Assembly (NCBI GenBank): GCA_023665475.1
Contig: JAMPEB010000003.1
Coordinates: 124,001 to 188,000 of the forward strand
Length of the DNA: 64,000 nucleotides
From: Lachnoclostridium sp.
Lineage (GTDB): Bacteria > Bacillota > Clostridia > Lachnospirales > Lachnospiraceae
Direction of reading: 5' to 3'
Below the pieces are notes generated by a model. That model made no database searches, was not told the DNA's origin, and saw nothing but the letters and a program-made list of their open reading frames with translations. The position numbers and the translations under genes are program-made. Shown piece by piece: positions 17,705-27,225 of the stretch (the stretch's first letter is position 1; each line of letters opens with the position of its first letter).

Positions 17705-19879
17705 TTAATGTACTTTTCGGAAAATACAAACCGTTCCGATGATCAAAAGGATACCGCTCAATATCCATGCAAAGTTGCATGCAAACCTGTAAGGAATCGC
17801 CTTTGCCGCACCTGAAGCCTCCGACGCCGAGAATCCCGGTGCTGCGGCCATGCTGGTAATCAGCGTTGTCACCTCCTGAATGCTGTTTTCTTCCAACACT
17901 GCACCATCCCCATAAATACCGTAAAGGGAAAGATGACTGGTATAAAAACGGATATAATCCTTCCCATCCATTCGCACGCGCTCTGAACTTACCTGTTCCA
18001 ACTGTCCGTTCCGATCCAATGTAACCACCTTGACACCCTCGCCCGAAAGTCCGTCGGGCACAGGCATGGTAACGATAAGCCGCTGTTTTCCTAATTTACT
18101 GATAGTTATGCCGCTGTTATCCGTAAGGGAAATCTCATACAAAGATATTTTGGCGGGAAGTCCTGTTTCCCCTGCTCTGCCAAATGCCTGTGCCATCATC
18201 CCTCTTGCACTGTCGTTTCCGTTTCCCGATAACATTGTCACTGTCAGAATATACTGCCTTGCCGCTCCTTCCAACTGCGCCGTTACGCCCTCCATTCCTT
18301 TTACCACTACGCCGGGCACGGCGCCGTCTTCTAAAATGGGACGATATGACTCATTGGAAAGGCGCTCCGCAGACAGCTCATGGGTGGTGGTCGGTGTTCC
18401 CTTGGTATATATCAGCTTAACCGAATCGTCAAATGCCTGCAGCCCCATATTCTGCACGGTCGCCGGAAGCGTCACCTGTCCTATGGTACAGCCTTTAAAC
18501 GCCCTGTCCTTAATATCCGTAATTCCTTTGCCTTCCGTGACAAATACGGGCACTTCCAAGGCTTTTAAACCGCTGCAGTTCTCAAAAGCGCCTTCGCCAA
18601 TCACTTTGACATTATCATACAAAACCACTGCTTTTATCTCTGTATGATCCTTAAAAACCTCCGCCGCAATCACTCTGACATCCTTGGGCACCTTAACCAA
18701 ATCACCGTTACCCTTATAGGCAATCAGAGTTCCGCCGCTTATAAGAAAATCATCATCTGTGCCGGAAGGTTCTTTTGCAAGAAAATTCTCCACCCATGCC
18801 GTGTGGATAAACGCCTTGGGCTCCACTGAGGTAATAGTCTGAGGCAGACTGACATCAGACAGAAAGTCACAGTGGTAAAAGGCCCCATAAGAAACCGTCT
18901 CCACTCCTTCCGGAACCGCAATCTTTTTCAAATTACTTCTGGCATAGGAAAACTGTCCGATTTCCTTTATTCCCTCCGGAATCTGTACTTCGCCTCCGTC
19001 AAAGGAACCGCGGTAATATGCCTGATCCGCTACCGTAGTACCATCAACAATAGTATATTTGGGAAATACCGCATTATTTTCATCCGAATCCCACTCCGGT
19101 GGAAGCACATCACTGCCGTTGCCCAGATTGTTATATCGATCCATTACTTTGAGGCTGCTGCTGTCTACAAAAAACACTGCCTGATCCGCCACCACCGAGG
19201 TGGAACTCAAAATATTACCCTGTTCCTCAGGCGGCGTTACCGTGTTATCGGAAGAATCGTCCGGCTCTAAAGAAGGCGTCGGCTGATAATCCGGCACATC
19301 CTCATACTCCGGCATTTCCTGCTGTCTTTCATAAAATTCCTGCGCATACTTATCCGCATAGCTGCCCGGTTCACTATGGATAACCAGACGGTAACAGCCG
19401 TTAAACGCAGTTTCGTGAATCTCCGTGACTTCCGGAGGTATGCTGATATCTGTCAGGTTTACACAATCCGCAAATGCCTGAATTCCTATTGTCCGAACAT
19501 TAGTAGGAATAATCATGCGCTTTAAACCCTTACAGTTGATAAAAGCAAAGTCTCCCACCTCCGTAAGACCGGAACCTAAAGAAACCGTCTCCAGCCTGTC
19601 ACAGCCCCAGAAAGCATAAGGTTTAATCTGCTTTACGGAAGAGGGCAGATTCACTTTTTCTATTATGCTATTGTCTTCAAATGCGCCCTTGCCAATCACT
19701 TCCACAGTATCCGGAACCGTCACGGTTTTGTCCCGTCCCGTATACTTTACCAATGTCGTACCTTCCATTTTAAAATCGGAAGCAGATGTCGCCGCATCTG
19801 CCTCCGATTTAGGAAGCTGCATAATAATCAGCGCGGCAATCACAAGCAGGACACCAAACAGCTTACTCTTTGCTTTCAT
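17705..19879 (-). CDS. BspA-like leucine-rich-repeat surface protein
   Basis: This 724-residue protein has an N-terminal signal peptide (hydrophobic residues 7-22). It has two blocks of LRR_5/BspA repeats (about 45-165 and 285-500, with units such as VIGKGAFEDNSIIEKVNLP). A proline/acidic linker separates the blocks, a beta-rich domain follows (about 520-670), and a C-terminal membrane helix ends in a short basic tail (about 695-724). No sortase motif precedes that helix, so it is probably membrane-anchored. The C-terminal beta domain resembles that of the large LRR protein upstream. The gap to that gene is 41 bp. BspA-type repeats are linked to adhesion, but a specific ligand cannot be named. 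Confidence 0.85.
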   Translation of the reverse strand: MKAKSKLFGVLLVIAALIIMQLPKSEADAATSASDFKMEGTTLVKYTGRDKTVTVPDTVEVIGKGAFEDNSIIEKVNLPSSVKQIKPYAFWGCDRLETVSLGSGLTEVGDFAFINCKGLKRMIIPTNVRTIGIQAFADCVNLTDISIPPEVTEIHETAFNGCYRLVIHSEPGSYADKYAQEFYERQQEMPEYEDVPDYQPTPSLEPDDSSDNTVTPPEEQGNILSSTSVVADQAVFFVDSSSLKVMDRYNNLGNGSDVLPPEWDSDENNAVFPKYTIVDGTTVADQAYYRGSFDGGEVQIPEGIKEIGQFSYARSNLKKIAVPEGVETVSYGAFYHCDFLSDVSLPQTITSVEPKAFIHTAWVENFLAKEPSGTDDDFLISGGTLIAYKGNGDLVKVPKDVRVIAAEVFKDHTEIKAVVLYDNVKVIGEGAFENCSGLKALEVPVFVTEGKGITDIKDRAFKGCTIGQVTLPATVQNMGLQAFDDSVKLIYTKGTPTTTHELSAERLSNESYRPILEDGAVPGVVVKGMEGVTAQLEGAARQYILTVTMLSGNGNDSARGMMAQAFGRAGETGLPAKISLYEISLTDNSGITISKLGKQRLIVTMPVPDGLSGEGVKVVTLDRNGQLEQVSSERVRMDGKDYIRFYTSHLSLYGIYGDGAVLEENSIQEVTTLITSMAAAPGFSASEASGAAKAIPYRFACNFAWILSGILLIIGTVCIFRKVH

Positions 19880-19920
19880 ATGCCTTCCTCTTGTTCTTTG
19901 TTATCCGGTTCCATGCCTTT

Positions 19921-22900
19921 TTATGCTTTTGCTTTTACCGTCTTTTTCACCTTTTTCTTATCCTTCTGCATGAAGAATACAAGGGAGAGACATCCCAGAC
20001 CGGATGACAAAAACCACTTGGGATGAATACCGTCGCCCGTCTTAGGTGTGCTGTCAATCGCCCCGTTTGCACTCAGGTTCCTCGTATCCACATAAATAAC
20101 ATAAGGAGAGAAATGCTCCGCCGTAAATGTGATACAGGGTACGCCTGAAATAGTCGTAAACTTAGGAGTCAGCTTATCCAGTCTGTTGTTCACCACGCCT
20201 GCCACCTTGTTATTGCCGGCATACTCCTTCAGCGCGTCCGGCAAAGGAAGCGTAATGGTAATCTTTAATCCGGTGGTATCGGTAATCTTCTTCTGCCCTG
20301 TGGAATCATACAAGGAAATATCCATAGGGAAATAGGTAATATTCGTCAAATCATTGGCATACTCTGCCATAAGCGCTCTCACCACCGCCTCGGACGCAAC
20401 GCTACTTTCCGATACCTTTACGGTGAAGTTGTCGGAAGAACCGTTTACGGTTGCGGAAACCACTCCCGTGTTGGACAATCCGTTTTTATTGATAACAACC
20501 GTAGTTCCGCCATTGCTCACCGTTCCCGTAGTACCCGGACGGTTGGTGGTATTGCCGCTCACGGTAGTGCCGCTGCCGCTGCTTGTGCTGCTCTTTGCCT
20601 GATAATTTGCCACTACGGTTACATTCTTCTCAGGCATGGTAATCACGGTAGCCGAAATACCTGTGCTTGCAATCTTCGTATCGGTAGGCTCAATGGTCCA
20701 ATTCTTAAATTCCTGTCCCGCCGCGGGGTCGTTTGCCACAATAATCGCCTGACTGCCTGCCAGATAACTTCCGGAACCGCTTCCGTTCCGCACGGTCAGC
20801 GTATAATAGTCCTTATTGTCATCCTTATTATCGTCTTTATTATCATCATCCTTATTATTATCATCCGAACTTCCGTTCGGCACATAAATCGCAAAAACCG
20901 TCATATTGCTTGTGACATTGCTGGTATCTCCGGACCATGACTGGAAGGTATAACCCTCTCTGCGGGGCGTTCCGAATCTGTCTGTGGGATAAGTAACGCT
21001 CTCCCCTGCCTGAACTCCCTCTTTTGCCCACAGAACGGAACCGTCCCAATCCTGAAAGGTCACCGTATAGCCTTTTTCCGGATTATCCGGATTGTCGGGA
21101 CTCGGATCATAAATGGCAAAAACCGTTACATCTTTTGTGATATTGCTGGTGTCACCTGACCATCCTGTAAAGATATAACCCCCCGGTCTGATGGGCGTTC
21201 CGAATGTTTCTATCGGATAAACAACGCTCTCCCCTGCCTGCACTCCCGGCTTTGCCCACAGAACAGAACCGTCCCAATTCTGGAAAGTCACCAGAAAACC
21301 GCTGGCTTCGCCATATTGTGCCAAAAAGGTCACATCGCTTGTCAGATTTGCGGCGCTCTGCGCCAGCTCTTCCACATCGTATTTGGGTTCTGTCACACAT
21401 ACCCAGCCGGAGAAAGGCACTCCGTCCTTCGGTTTCATATAGGGTATGCTCACTCTGCCAGAGGGCGATACAGGCTGCACATCGATTGTTGAAAAATCAC
21501 TGTCCACAAAGGTAACCGTATAGTTGAGAGATTCATCATCCACATATTGGGCATAAATCTTTATGGTAGTCTCTCCGGGATTCCCTACCACAGGATTATA
21601 GTTGGGAGGCATCCAGATAACTTTCTTTCCGGGCTGTGCCGGCACATTAATCAGTCCCTCTTCCATCAGCCTGTCTACATCCACGCTGGTGCCATTACGC
21701 ACATGGGGTTCCGAATACAGAAGCGTTGTCATATCTTCTGCATAAAATTCCACCGTATAATAGGCGACCGCTTCAATTTCCGTGAAGGGAATATTTTTAT
21801 CTTTTGCGTATTTTTCCGCCTCGGAACCTTTTTGTGCGGCAAAATTAAGCCTGCTGATATCCGTCATACCGGCATAATCCCCGTCCATAGTATTTCCGAA
21901 AGCATCGCTGTCGATATTTCTCAAATTATCGCCGATAAAATCCACATTCGCAATGCCGCTGTCCGAAAAAGCATTCTTGCTGATACGCTCCAAGTCGTAA
22001 GGAAGCTGTACCGTAGTCAGCCTCTTGGTATATTGGAAAGCCCCCTCCGGTATCTGCTGGATGGTGGACTCCCTGAAATCCACATCCGTCACATCCGTTC
22101 CCGCAAAAGCTTCCTCCGCCATCTCCGTAGCCCCTGCCAAATCCTGACCTCTGATGGAGCTGGTTCTTCTTCCCTCCAGACACTCTATCACTCTGGTTAT
22201 GCTGCCGTCCGCTGCGGGACCGTAGAGAATCGAATTATTACAGGTAAAATACTCACTGCTGGGACAACTTACGGAGTCCAATTTAGGACAGCCCGTAAAC
22301 GGTCTCTTACCCATCTGGCTCATGGCGGTGGGAATCTCCACCTCGCTCAACTCATCGCATCCCGCAAAGGCATAATCCCCCAATGCGGTAGTATTGCCCT
22401 GTATGTAGGCAGTCTTTAAGGTATCGCAGTCCTCAAAGGTTCTGTCCCCGATTTCCATTCCGTTGGTGATAACGGTCTTGCTGCCGATAAGTCTGGGAGG
22501 CATGCCGCTTCCTGCTTCCGCCCTTTCATTTACAGTAAAGAGACTGACTTTTCCGGCAGCCGGAACACCCACAGCTCCGCTGTTAGCTCCGCTGCTAGCG
22601 CTGAACCATGTAACGCCGTTGATTCCTTCCGGCAGATTTAAGTTTAACACATTTTCTATCAAAGTTCTCTGGCTTCCCGTAATCTCATTGTTACTGCCGT
22701 CCAGATAGGCATTGAATGCCGCTGCAATATTCAGAACACCTGAAGACGGAGTAAAGATTTCGGAATAGGACGGCACGGTTTTGATATAATTTAAATCCGT
22801 CCACTTAATGTCCACATCCAGACCCGCATTGTCCTTTGTGGTTAATCCCGTCTTATTGTCCGATATATTGGCAATCGTAGGATAAGCAACCAACTCCTGC

Positions 22901-25248
22901 TTCTTCGTGCTGGCGTTATACTTCACCGCCAGATTGGAAGGCCAGCCGCTGAAATAAGTAATATAGGCAGGACCCGTCTGGTCGTTATAATCAATGTTAT
23001 TATCGGGATTCATGGCATACTTGAACGCCTCAAAGTTGGGGGAAATGGGTCCCTCAAAAAACAACTGCGGCATTTTATCCAAGGTGCATGAGTGCCCCGT
23101 CCTCACCTCCTGAGTCGCAAAGGCGCCCGCCCCGATGGACAACGGTCTGTCGGGATTCGTCCTGTCATATTCAAAAGTAACTGTCTTTAAATTGTGGCAC
23201 CCCTTAAAAGCCCCTGCTTCAATTTCCGAGATGGAGGCGGGTATGGTCACGCTCTTCAAATTACAGTTATTCTGAAAACTCTCCTTGCCTATGGAAGTAA
23301 CCCGGCAGGGTCCGATTGCCCCCGGTATGGTCACATTCTCCATGCCGCTGTCAATAGATACATACAAAAGCGTATCCGGAGAATCGCCGCCGTTATACTG
23401 CGCCTGATAAGTAGCGCTATACTTGTTTTCCGTATCGTCAGCATTATAGGATATGCTGGTTATCTCGTATATGTCCTTATTGTAGAACTTAAAGGCAAAC
23501 TGATTATCCCTTGCCATCTTATGTAAATCTGTTTCCGCTCTTCCGCTGGTGCTGTTTTCCGGTCCTTCAAAATAAAAGTCCGTATTGCCCACAGCGAGCA
23601 GCTCCTGTCGGAACTTCTCCAGCGTGTAGTCCGAATTTGTGCCGTTCTCCGTAATATCTTTATCATCCACAAAAGTAAAGGCATTGTCGCTTCCCAATTC
23701 GGACTCGGGAAGGTCGTGCTTTACATACTGCAAACTTCTACATGCCTGAATCGTGCTGATGGGCAGCTTTTCTTTCAGGGTCTTGGGGAATGTCAGGGAT
23801 GTCAGGCTGCTGCAGTCCTTGAAAACAAAATATCCCAATCTCCTTAAACGACTGCTCAAATCAATACTGGTAAGGGCGATACATCCTTCAAACGCCGAAT
23901 CCCCGATAACCTGTACCGTCCGCGGCATCTTAAACTGACGCAGATAGACACAGTTTTCAAAGGTATGGGCTCCTATAGCCAGCAGACCTTCGTCCAGCAG
24001 ATTAACCTCTGTCAGGCTCGTGCACTCCGCAAAGGCATAATCTCCGATTGTATTCATGGGGCTGGTGAATGTCACATTACTGATACTGCTTCCGTAAAAA
24101 GCATAGTCCCCGATACCGATAAGATTCCTTCCGAAGGTTATGTGCGTAATACTAGCGGTAGTACCGATGGAGCCCTTCTTATCCCTTGAGAAAATACCGT
24201 CTGCCGATTTGGTGATGTAATCACTGGTAACGGTATACTCCTTTGTGGTTTCGTTATATTGGGTTACCTGATTGCCGATATAGGTAACGGGAATATTCAC
24301 ATATCTCTGACCGATGGTCTCCGTCACGCGCTGGTAGGACTGGTTTGTCGTGGGCGCGGGGGTGGCGCCGGTGGTATCATAATTGCCGTCATAGTACAGC
24401 CCCTGTGTTCCGCTCTCCATGGGCGCCCATTTGGACTTATCGCCCGCAAGGCAGGGTTTATATACCTCGCCCTCATACTTCTTCAGGGGATATACAATTT
24501 CCTCCCTTGTCGCCTCGTTGCCGCTTTCGGTTGTGGTTACTTTCTCGTATTTGTATGCCGTAGCCTCCGGATTCGTGGTATAGTAAACCCACTGCTCCGA
24601 GATGCCGCTGCCGATAACTTCACCTACATGGCTTAACTCAGGGGGCCTTTTCGCCAAATCTCCCGAGCCGTTGGGGTCTAACACCATATATCCGTACAGG
24701 GTAACCTGTGTGCCTGTGGTTCCTTCCTCAACTCTCGTATACTGTTCTGTTGTCTTGTAGTAGAGGTACCCCCTGCTGCCCCATGCGCAGGGATATCCGT
24801 TATAAATGCGGTAAACATCCACTGTATCCGGAATCAGCAAACTTCCCGTGCGCTGCGCCTCCAGACCGGTTTCGCTTCCTATGCTGAAATTCAGGATGAT
24901 TGCTCCTTCCGGTGTCGTCAGCGTCGTATTGCTTTTATAAAGGGCAAACTGAAAGGCGCTGTCCTCACTGTAATACACCACAGAATCCTGTCCCGTTGTA
25001 GGTACTGTGGGAATCGTATATTCGGCATTCGGTCCTGTGGCTGTGTTGGAGTCCTCAATCCAGACCTTTGTGCCCCGTTCGGTCGTTCCTCCGGTGGACT
25101 GGGTGCCCGTCCATGCCTGCAGCCCGTCCACGGGAATCGCCGCTACCACAATCGCCGAAACCAGAAACAGCGTCCCCAATGTCTTGCGGACACTCCTTTT
25201 CAGTCTCCTCTTGCTTGTCTTTGTTGTCTTGCTCTCTGTCTTTGCCAT
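19921..25248 (-). CDS. Giant BspA-like LRR surface protein with TPKTG sorting signal
   Basis: This 1775-residue secreted protein has a basic N-terminus and signal helix (about residues 22-42). Several blocks of LRR_5/BspA repeats follow (about 370-500, 640-740 and 960-1190). Three InlB B-type/Listeria-Bacteroides repeats come next (about 1240-1310, 1320-1380 and 1393-1456; WDGSVLWAK is shared by the last two). Then come an Asp/Asn/Lys linker (about 1457-1478) and a beta-rich domain. The C-terminus has TPKTGD (about 1735), a hydrophobic stretch and a Lys-rich tail. That is a sorting signal fitting the [SNP]PxTG type used by class B sortases of Clostridia. It lies two bases after the sortase stop, so enzyme and substrate are made together. 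Adhesion is the likely role. Confidence 0.88.
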   Translation of the reverse strand: MAKTESKTTKTSKRRLKRSVRKTLGTLFLVSAIVVAAIPVDGLQAWTGTQSTGGTTERGTKVWIEDSNTATGPNAEYTIPTVPTTGQDSVVYYSEDSAFQFALYKSNTTLTTPEGAIILNFSIGSETGLEAQRTGSLLIPDTVDVYRIYNGYPCAWGSRGYLYYKTTEQYTRVEEGTTGTQVTLYGYMVLDPNGSGDLAKRPPELSHVGEVIGSGISEQWVYYTTNPEATAYKYEKVTTTESGNEATREEIVYPLKKYEGEVYKPCLAGDKSKWAPMESGTQGLYYDGNYDTTGATPAPTTNQSYQRVTETIGQRYVNIPVTYIGNQVTQYNETTKEYTVTSDYITKSADGIFSRDKKGSIGTTASITHITFGRNLIGIGDYAFYGSSISNVTFTSPMNTIGDYAFAECTSLTEVNLLDEGLLAIGAHTFENCVYLRQFKMPRTVQVIGDSAFEGCIALTSIDLSSRLRRLGYFVFKDCSSLTSLTFPKTLKEKLPISTIQACRSLQYVKHDLPESELGSDNAFTFVDDKDITENGTNSDYTLEKFRQELLAVGNTDFYFEGPENSTSGRAETDLHKMARDNQFAFKFYNKDIYEITSISYNADDTENKYSATYQAQYNGGDSPDTLLYVSIDSGMENVTIPGAIGPCRVTSIGKESFQNNCNLKSVTIPASISEIEAGAFKGCHNLKTVTFEYDRTNPDRPLSIGAGAFATQEVRTGHSCTLDKMPQLFFEGPISPNFEAFKYAMNPDNNIDYNDQTGPAYITYFSGWPSNLAVKYNASTKKQELVAYPTIANISDNKTGLTTKDNAGLDVDIKWTDLNYIKTVPSYSEIFTPSSGVLNIAAAFNAYLDGSNNEITGSQRTLIENVLNLNLPEGINGVTWFSASSGANSGAVGVPAAGKVSLFTVNERAEAGSGMPPRLIGSKTVITNGMEIGDRTFEDCDTLKTAYIQGNTTALGDYAFAGCDELSEVEIPTAMSQMGKRPFTGCPKLDSVSCPSSEYFTCNNSILYGPAADGSITRVIECLEGRRTSSIRGQDLAGATEMAEEAFAGTDVTDVDFRESTIQQIPEGAFQYTKRLTTVQLPYDLERISKNAFSDSGIANVDFIGDNLRNIDSDAFGNTMDGDYAGMTDISRLNFAAQKGSEAEKYAKDKNIPFTEIEAVAYYTVEFYAEDMTTLLYSEPHVRNGTSVDVDRLMEEGLINVPAQPGKKVIWMPPNYNPVVGNPGETTIKIYAQYVDDESLNYTVTFVDSDFSTIDVQPVSPSGRVSIPYMKPKDGVPFSGWVCVTEPKYDVEELAQSAANLTSDVTFLAQYGEASGFLVTFQNWDGSVLWAKPGVQAGESVVYPIETFGTPIRPGGYIFTGWSGDTSNITKDVTVFAIYDPSPDNPDNPEKGYTVTFQDWDGSVLWAKEGVQAGESVTYPTDRFGTPRREGYTFQSWSGDTSNVTSNMTVFAIYVPNGSSDDNNKDDDNKDDNKDDNKDYYTLTVRNGSGSGSYLAGSQAIIVANDPAAGQEFKNWTIEPTDTKIASTGISATVITMPEKNVTVVANYQAKSSTSSGSGTTVSGNTTNRPGTTGTVSNGGTTVVINKNGLSNTGVVSATVNGSSDNFTVKVSESSVASEAVVRALMAEYANDLTNITYFPMDISLYDSTGQKKITDTTGLKITITLPLPDALKEYAGNNKVAGVVNNRLDKLTPKFTTISGVPCITFTAEHFSPYVIYVDTRNLSANGAIDSTPKTGDGIHPKWFLSSGLGCLSLVFFMQKDKKKVKKTVKAKA

Positions 25249-25250
25249 TT

Positions 25251-26432
25251 TTACTGCTCCTTTGCTTGAACCTTCTTCGCCACTACCACAAATCTGCCGT
25301 TTTTCTCCTGATAATCACAGGTGGACAGAGTCAGAAGCTGGTCGCCATATTCTGCGGTAACTCCCGTGTCATACAGGGACATTTCCGCCATTTCCTGCAT
25401 ATTAGAATCAAATTCCTGTTCACTGAACGCATCAATGAACTGATAATATTTGAAAGTGATTTCTCCTTCACTATATACTTTTGAACGAAACACATACATC
25501 ACCTGATAGATGCCTGTTTCGTAAATCGTATCAAAATTTATGTACGGATGCTTCTCACAAAACTCCTTTTTTTCATAATCTTCCAGCTTGGCAAACATCT
25601 GACCGCTCACCATGTTATGCCCGTATAAAATGAAATTGGTGCTGGGCTTTAACACATCGCAGTCCTTATCCATGAAGATGGTGCCGTTTTTATCATACTC
25701 CTGATTGATGTTATGAGTCAGATAATACTCGTTATCCGTGGTCTGCATAACAGGATAGTTTATCTTTGTATCGTCAATTTGAAGCCATCCGATTAGCTTT
25801 TTATTTTTATTTAATAAATTTTTATATTTTTCCAGCACCTCCGGAGCCTCTCCGGTCTGGTCATCATAATGTATCACTACAGGGCTGTCGTCCTGCGCCG
25901 GTCCCGGCGTCTCTGCCTTTGCATCCCTCTCCTTAAGCTCGCTCCACCTATCATAAGTGGCATTGGTGCGGTACATATGATAAGAATAAAATCCAAAATA
26001 TCCCAGACTGCACACCGCAAAGAGGCTGCACGCCAAAATGAGAAGCCTGCGGTTTCTCTCACGCTGCTTTAACATTTTTTGCACATAGGCGTCGTCAACC
26101 TCTATCGCCGGCTGCGTTTTTTTCCCTTCCGGCGTCTTTGCCTCCTTCGCCTTTCCCTGCATTTTGGATTTGCGCTTTGCGCCGTCCCGGGGACTCTCCT
26201 GCGCTTTCTTTATCCTTTCTTCTATTTCATCTTTAAAATCCTGCTCCAGCAGCGTATAAAAATGATATTTTCCGCTATTCAGTTCTGTCTTAAGCTGCTT
26301 TAACTGCTCTAAATTCTCTCCCTGCAGTCTGTCCCGCAGCTTAACTATCGTCTCCTTGTCTTTGCAGGCTCTCTTATAATCCGACTCCGTACGGAACTGC
26401 CTGCCCTCCACGATATAAGCCTTATCCGTCAT
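25251..26432 (-). CDS. srtB: Class B sortase
   Basis: This 393-residue sortase has an unusually long charged cytoplasmic N-terminus (residues 1-130). A membrane helix (about 130-152) and the catalytic domain follow. His is at about 271 (LYGHNM), Cys at about 371 (TLSTC) and Arg at about 380 (GRFVVVAKK). The class B assignment rests on the YGHNM and TLSTCDY context and the long spacing between motifs. It anchors proteins to peptidoglycan. The two LRR genes follow directly and the first ends in TPKTG, so that protein is the likely substrate. The ATG follows AGGGA. Its promoter is at 26481-26509. The long cytoplasmic arm is longer than in typical SrtB proteins of about 220-250 residues. Confidence 0.93.
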   Translation of the reverse strand: MTDKAYIVEGRQFRTESDYKRACKDKETIVKLRDRLQGENLEQLKQLKTELNSGKYHFYTLLEQDFKDEIEERIKKAQESPRDGAKRKSKMQGKAKEAKTPEGKKTQPAIEVDDAYVQKMLKQRERNRRLLILACSLFAVCSLGYFGFYSYHMYRTNATYDRWSELKERDAKAETPGPAQDDSPVVIHYDDQTGEAPEVLEKYKNLLNKNKKLIGWLQIDDTKINYPVMQTTDNEYYLTHNINQEYDKNGTIFMDKDCDVLKPSTNFILYGHNMVSGQMFAKLEDYEKKEFCEKHPYINFDTIYETGIYQVMYVFRSKVYSEGEITFKYYQFIDAFSEQEFDSNMQEMAEMSLYDTGVTAEYGDQLLTLSTCDYQEKNGRFVVVAKKVQAKEQ

Positions 26433-26480
26433 GACTCTTCCCTATATCTTATTAAAAGTGCCTCAAACATATTGATACTA

Positions 26481-26509
26481 ATTATATCACATAATTCATT
26501 ATATGTCTA
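26481..26509 (-). promoter_or_regulatory. Sigma-A promoter of the sortase-LRR operon
   Basis: TAGACA (26504-26509) and a perfect TATAAT (26481-26486) are 17 bp apart on the minus strand, about 50 bp upstream of srtB. Confidence 0.7.
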
Positions 26510-26609
26510 TTTTACTATATGTCGAAATTTATGCAAGTCTTTTATCCACATATTGTAGGAAATTTTTCCTATTTTTTTAATTTTTTCCCAAAAGTCCGTT
26601 TTTGAGAGA

Positions 26610-26638
26610 AACATTGACATGCTGCAACGCATAGAATA
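26610..26638 (+). promoter_or_regulatory. Sigma-K-like sporulation promoter
   Basis: AACA, 16 bp, then CATAGAATA matches the late mother-cell sigma-K pattern (mACm-N16-CATAnnnTA) exactly. It lies 30 bp upstream of the Cys-rich gene start. An overlapping TTGACA has no good -10 at the right distance (TAAACC), so sigma-A use is less likely. The pattern is short and chance matches occur. Confidence 0.55.
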
Positions 26639-26667
26639 AACCATAACTAAAACATGGAGGCAAAAAA

Positions 26668-26910
26668 ATGAGCGATTTAAGCGCTACCAACTGTGGCTGC
26701 TCTAACAATTCCTGCAATAATAACAGCCTTTTCGGAGGCAACAACAGCTGCATCTGGATCATCCTGCTGCTGTTCTTCTGCGGCGGCAACAACGGCTGCG
26801 GAAACGGTTTGTTCGGCAACAATAATGACAACAACTGCTGCGAGTGGATTATCTGGCTTTTGATTCTCTCCTCTTGCTGCGGCGGCAACAACGGCTGCGG
26901 CTGCAACTAA
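26668..26910 (+). CDS. Small Cys/Asn/Gly-rich hydrophobic protein, possibly spore coat
   Basis: This 80-residue protein is built from alternating Cys/Asn/Gly-rich segments (GGNNGCGNG, GGNNGCGCN) and two short hydrophobic stretches (CIWIILLLFF and WIIWLLIL). It contains about a dozen cysteines. Similar proteins in Clostridia are sometimes labelled 'chorion class high-cysteine' after composition alone. The strong GGAGG site, the sigma-K-like promoter and the composition (self-associating, disulfide-rich) suggest a spore coat or crust component; this is inference. A clean terminator at 26981-27010 makes it a single-gene unit. It has no signal peptide. Confidence 0.75.
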   Translation: MSDLSATNCGCSNNSCNNNSLFGGNNSCIWIILLLFFCGGNNGCGNGLFGNNNDNNCCEWIIWLLILSSCCGGNNGCGCN

Positions 26911-27225
26911 TCGGGGCCAAATCTCTAAAAAGCAGCACTGTCTTGCTCCGGCATAAGGCAGCAGCTTGACTGTCATGTCAAAAAACAGGCTCCTTCGGGA
27001 GTCTGTTTTTCTATAACAGGCAAAATACTACGGTAAAAACTGTATTGCAGAATATACATCTGCAGAATCTGCCATGGATGACACCAAGGCATCATCTGCC
27101 CTGCATGTTCATAAAATATAGAAGAATCATATATATCCAAAAACACTTTCCGATTACGAAGAGTATGCATAAAAACAGCCGCAGGCACTGCGCAGCGCGG
27201 GATCCGCGCAGAAAAGAGGGATGTC
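26911..27225. other. Gene-free stretch with one terminator
   Basis: Apart from the terminator at 26981-27010 I see no gene here. A palindrome CTGCGC...GCGCAG around a GGATCC lies just before the next start, near 27186-27209. A CATAAAATA at about 27111 resembles a sigma-K -10 but lacks a matching -35. Confidence 0.5.
26981..27010 (+). terminator. Rho-independent terminator after the Cys-rich gene
   Basis: AAAAACAGGCTCC, a TTCG tetraloop and GGAGTCTGTTTTT form a stem with one mismatch and a run of five T residues. Confidence 0.9.

Noticed and set aside
18030..18647. Plus-strand frame of 205 codons
   Set aside because: Antisense to the second LRR gene; no ribosome site or recognisable domain.
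21547..22419. Long plus-strand open frame of 290 codons
   Set aside because: It is antisense to the giant LRR gene, has no ribosome site, and its composition (His/Ile/Arg-rich) is that of a reverse-strand shadow.
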